Shown here: in pieces, positions 22,075-22,970 of the stretch
Position numbering within the stretch: the stretch's first letter is position 1
How the letters are laid out: the number at the start of each line of letters is the position of its first letter
Assembly (NCBI GenBank): GCA_003022685.1
Contig: PXSV01000147.1
Coordinates: 1-22,970 of the forward strand
Reading direction: 5' to 3'
Length of the DNA: 22,970 bases
Source of the DNA: Halobacteriales archaeon SW_9_67_24
GTDB taxonomy: Archaea > Halobacteriota > Halobacteria > Halobacteriales > Halococcaceae
Notes under the pieces: model-generated
What the model saw: the letters and a program-made list of their open reading frames with translations, nothing else
Databases searched by the model: none
What the model was told of the DNA's origin: nothing
Made by a program: the position numbers and the translations under genes

Positions 22075-22389
22075 TCACTTCATCGTGACGTAGGTCAAAA
22101 AGACGAGCGCGACCGCCTGGAACGCCCGCATCGCCGCGATCACCCGCTGGGCGGCGGGGTCCATCGCGTAGAGGCTCCGCATCGTGAAGAAATAATAGAG
22201 CGAAACCCCGTTCTCGACGAGCAACACCGCGCCGAAGGCGACCAACCCGAGCAGCAGCGGCGTCCGGAACGTCCGGTAGTTGTTGAGCCACACCGCAGTG
22301 AGTGCGAGCAACAGTACGATACTCACGCCGGAGAGCAAACTGGCGATCGTCAGCGTGTCGCTCATCAGCACCGGGGGGACGCCCGTCAT
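22075..22389 (-). CDS. Small three-helix membrane protein coupled to a wHTH regulator
   Basis: 104 residues: MTGVPPVLMSDTLTIASLLS begins a first helix (SGVSIVLLLALTAVWLN), then TPLLLGLVAFGAVLLVENGV and, after a polar stretch SLYYFFTMRSLYAMDPAAQR, a last helix AFQAVALVFLTYVTMK. No enzymatic motif; not recognised beyond a haloarchaeal family that commonly sits beside wHTH genes. Its ATG overlaps the regulator's TGA (ATGA at 22386-22389), so the two are translated together. It may sense the membrane state and act with the regulator, or be its main target. A downstream ATG (MSDTLTIAS) is an alternative start. Confidence 0.72.
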   Translation of the reverse strand: MTGVPPVLMSDTLTIASLLSGVSIVLLLALTAVWLNNYRTFRTPLLLGLVAFGAVLLVENGVSLYYFFTMRSLYAMDPAAQRVIAAMRAFQAVALVFLTYVTMK

Positions 22390-22670
22390 TCGTCGGTCTC
22401 CACGTGTTGGGCTATGTTCTCGAACGCATCACGGTTTCGTTCGAACCGATCGGTGAGGAAGAACAGCGCGGCGTAGTCCTCGTCGCTTCGTTCGACGACG
22501 TCGTGATCACGGAGCATGTCGAGGTGGTGGCGAGCGGTGGTGTAGGCGATGTCCAACTCCTCGGCGAGGCGGTTCGCGTTCTTCGGGCGCTCGGCGAGCG
22601 ACCGGACGACGCGAACGCGGTTCGCGCCGCCGCGCGTCGCCGTGAAGAGATACCACAGCGCCTTCTCCAT
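22386..22670 (-). CDS. ArsR-like winged-helix transcriptional regulator
   Basis: 94 residues from ATG at 22670. The sequence MEKALWYLFTATRGGANRVR leads into VRSLAERPKNANRLAEELDI then AYTTARHHLDMLRDHDVVER, an ArsR-type helix-turn-helix with recognition helix TTARHHLDML, and a wing (SDEDYAALFFLTDRF). A short C-terminal helix follows. The metal-binding cysteines of classical ArsR proteins are absent. The stop overlaps the membrane-protein start by 4 bp. Longer in-frame N-termini would extend through the TATA-like element at 22703-22710 and read as random, so 22670 is preferred. Likely autoregulatory; ligand unknown. Confidence 0.8.
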   Translation of the reverse strand: MEKALWYLFTATRGGANRVRVVRSLAERPKNANRLAEELDIAYTTARHHLDMLRDHDVVERSDEDYAALFFLTDRFERNRDAFENIAQHVETDE

Positions 22671-22702
22671 TCTCGCTCTCGAAATCCCTCTCGGGGCCCG
22701 GG

Positions 22703-22710
22703 GATATAGC
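22703..22710 (-). promoter_or_regulatory. Putative TATA box of the wHTH/membrane-protein operon
   Basis: Minus strand gctatatc, 33-40 nt before the ATG at 22670, implying a short 5' leader. Adjacent gggcccggg-type palindromes are too GC-generic to call an operator. Confidence 0.45.
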
Positions 22711-22803
22711 TTGGGTCCTTCGCCGAGGTAGTGTTCGGGAAAGCGGATTTCACGCGACGGCGAACGATCACAACTACTCGTCGGCAGTTTCCGGATCGCC
22801 GTT

Positions 22804-22811
22804 CGATAATG
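22804..22811 (+). promoter_or_regulatory. Possible TATA box of the right-edge ORF
   Basis: cgataatg, 23-30 nt before the GTG at 22834. Its correct spacing is the main reason to take that partial ORF seriously. Confidence 0.3.
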
Positions 22812-22833
22812 TACACGTCGAGGACGTTCTTCC

Positions 22834-22970
22834 GTGGGCGCAGTCAGCACCGAGACGGAACTGGCCGACGCGGAGCTTCGAATGCGGAGCGCCGGTCACG
22901 GGTTCGAGACAGTCGTCTGGGTCGCGCCACCGGTTGTTTGGGCTGTCCTCTATCCCGGGCGATCAACCAC
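22834..22970 (+). CDS. Possible N-terminal fragment of a membrane-associated protein (runs off right edge)
   Basis: Open frame from GTG at 22834 to the edge, 45 codons: VGAVSTETELADAELRMRSA, then a hydrophobic stretch ETVVWVAPPVVWAVLYPG. Codon use has the strong third-position GC bias of the window, and a TATA-like element is correctly placed. A polar Glu-rich N-terminus followed by a likely membrane helix would suit a haloarchaeal membrane protein, but no family is recognised and the fragment is too short to be sure. Confidence 0.35.
   Translation, partial: MGAVSTETELADAELRMRSAGHGFETVVWVAPPVVWAVLYPGRST

Overview
The window is GC-rich, acidic-protein-coding DNA from a haloarchaeon (Halobacteria). 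Evidence for this: Asp/Glu-rich proteomes, a twin-arginine lipoprotein pattern, an archaeal proteasome-activating nucleotidase, pyruvoyl-dependent arginine decarboxylase, archaeal-type TrmB/ArsR-like regulators, and TATA-like boxes about 25-32 nt upstream of start codons with no room for a leader. Genus cannot be fixed from the sequence; a Halococcus-like organism is only a guess.

Layout. 1-284 is the start of an M28 peptidase running off the left edge. 361-3925 is a molybdate/tungstate unit: a ModE-like repressor divergent from a substrate-binding lipoprotein, permease and ATPase whose genes nearly touch. 4085-4923 is a short leaderless ORF overlapping a GDT1-family cation transporter. 5000-6000 is a visibly AT-richer patch with one Tat lipoprotein. 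6138-10118 holds pepF, a PAN-type ATPase, pdaD and a haloarchaeal conserved protein. 10303-15323 holds a class V aminotransferase, an acidic protein, a redoxin, and a metY-metX operon. 15327-19706 holds serB, a small membrane protein, serA, another small membrane protein and thrC. 19827-22670 holds a Tat-lipoprotein HtrA-type protease, a wHTH regulator, a membrane protein, and a translationally coupled wHTH/membrane-protein pair. A partial ORF may run off the right edge. Together the centre is an amino-acid block: serine (serA, serB, perhaps the class V aminotransferase for the missing transamination), threonine (thrC) and homocysteine/methionine (metX, metY).

Two things stand out. First, seven protein genes are damaged as written: the solute-binding protein, pepF, PAN, the aminotransferase, the redoxin (start codon), metY and metX. 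Most damage is an internal loss of conserved residues, often with a frame change, while flanking genes are perfect. In housekeeping genes this looks more like sequencing/assembly error than real decay, but it should be checked. Second, an 80-bp structured repeat occurs twice (4924-5003, 11363-11442), each copy starting directly after the TGA stop codon of a gene, with TGA also at its other end; it has terminal inverted repeats, a conserved inner hairpin, and the copies differ only by transitions.

I found no CRISPR array, tRNA/rRNA gene, recognisable transposase, or defence system. The candidates for something undescribed are the 80-bp TGA-flanked element, the TTC-loop hairpin cluster before metY, and the small leaderless ORF coupled to the GDT1 transporter.
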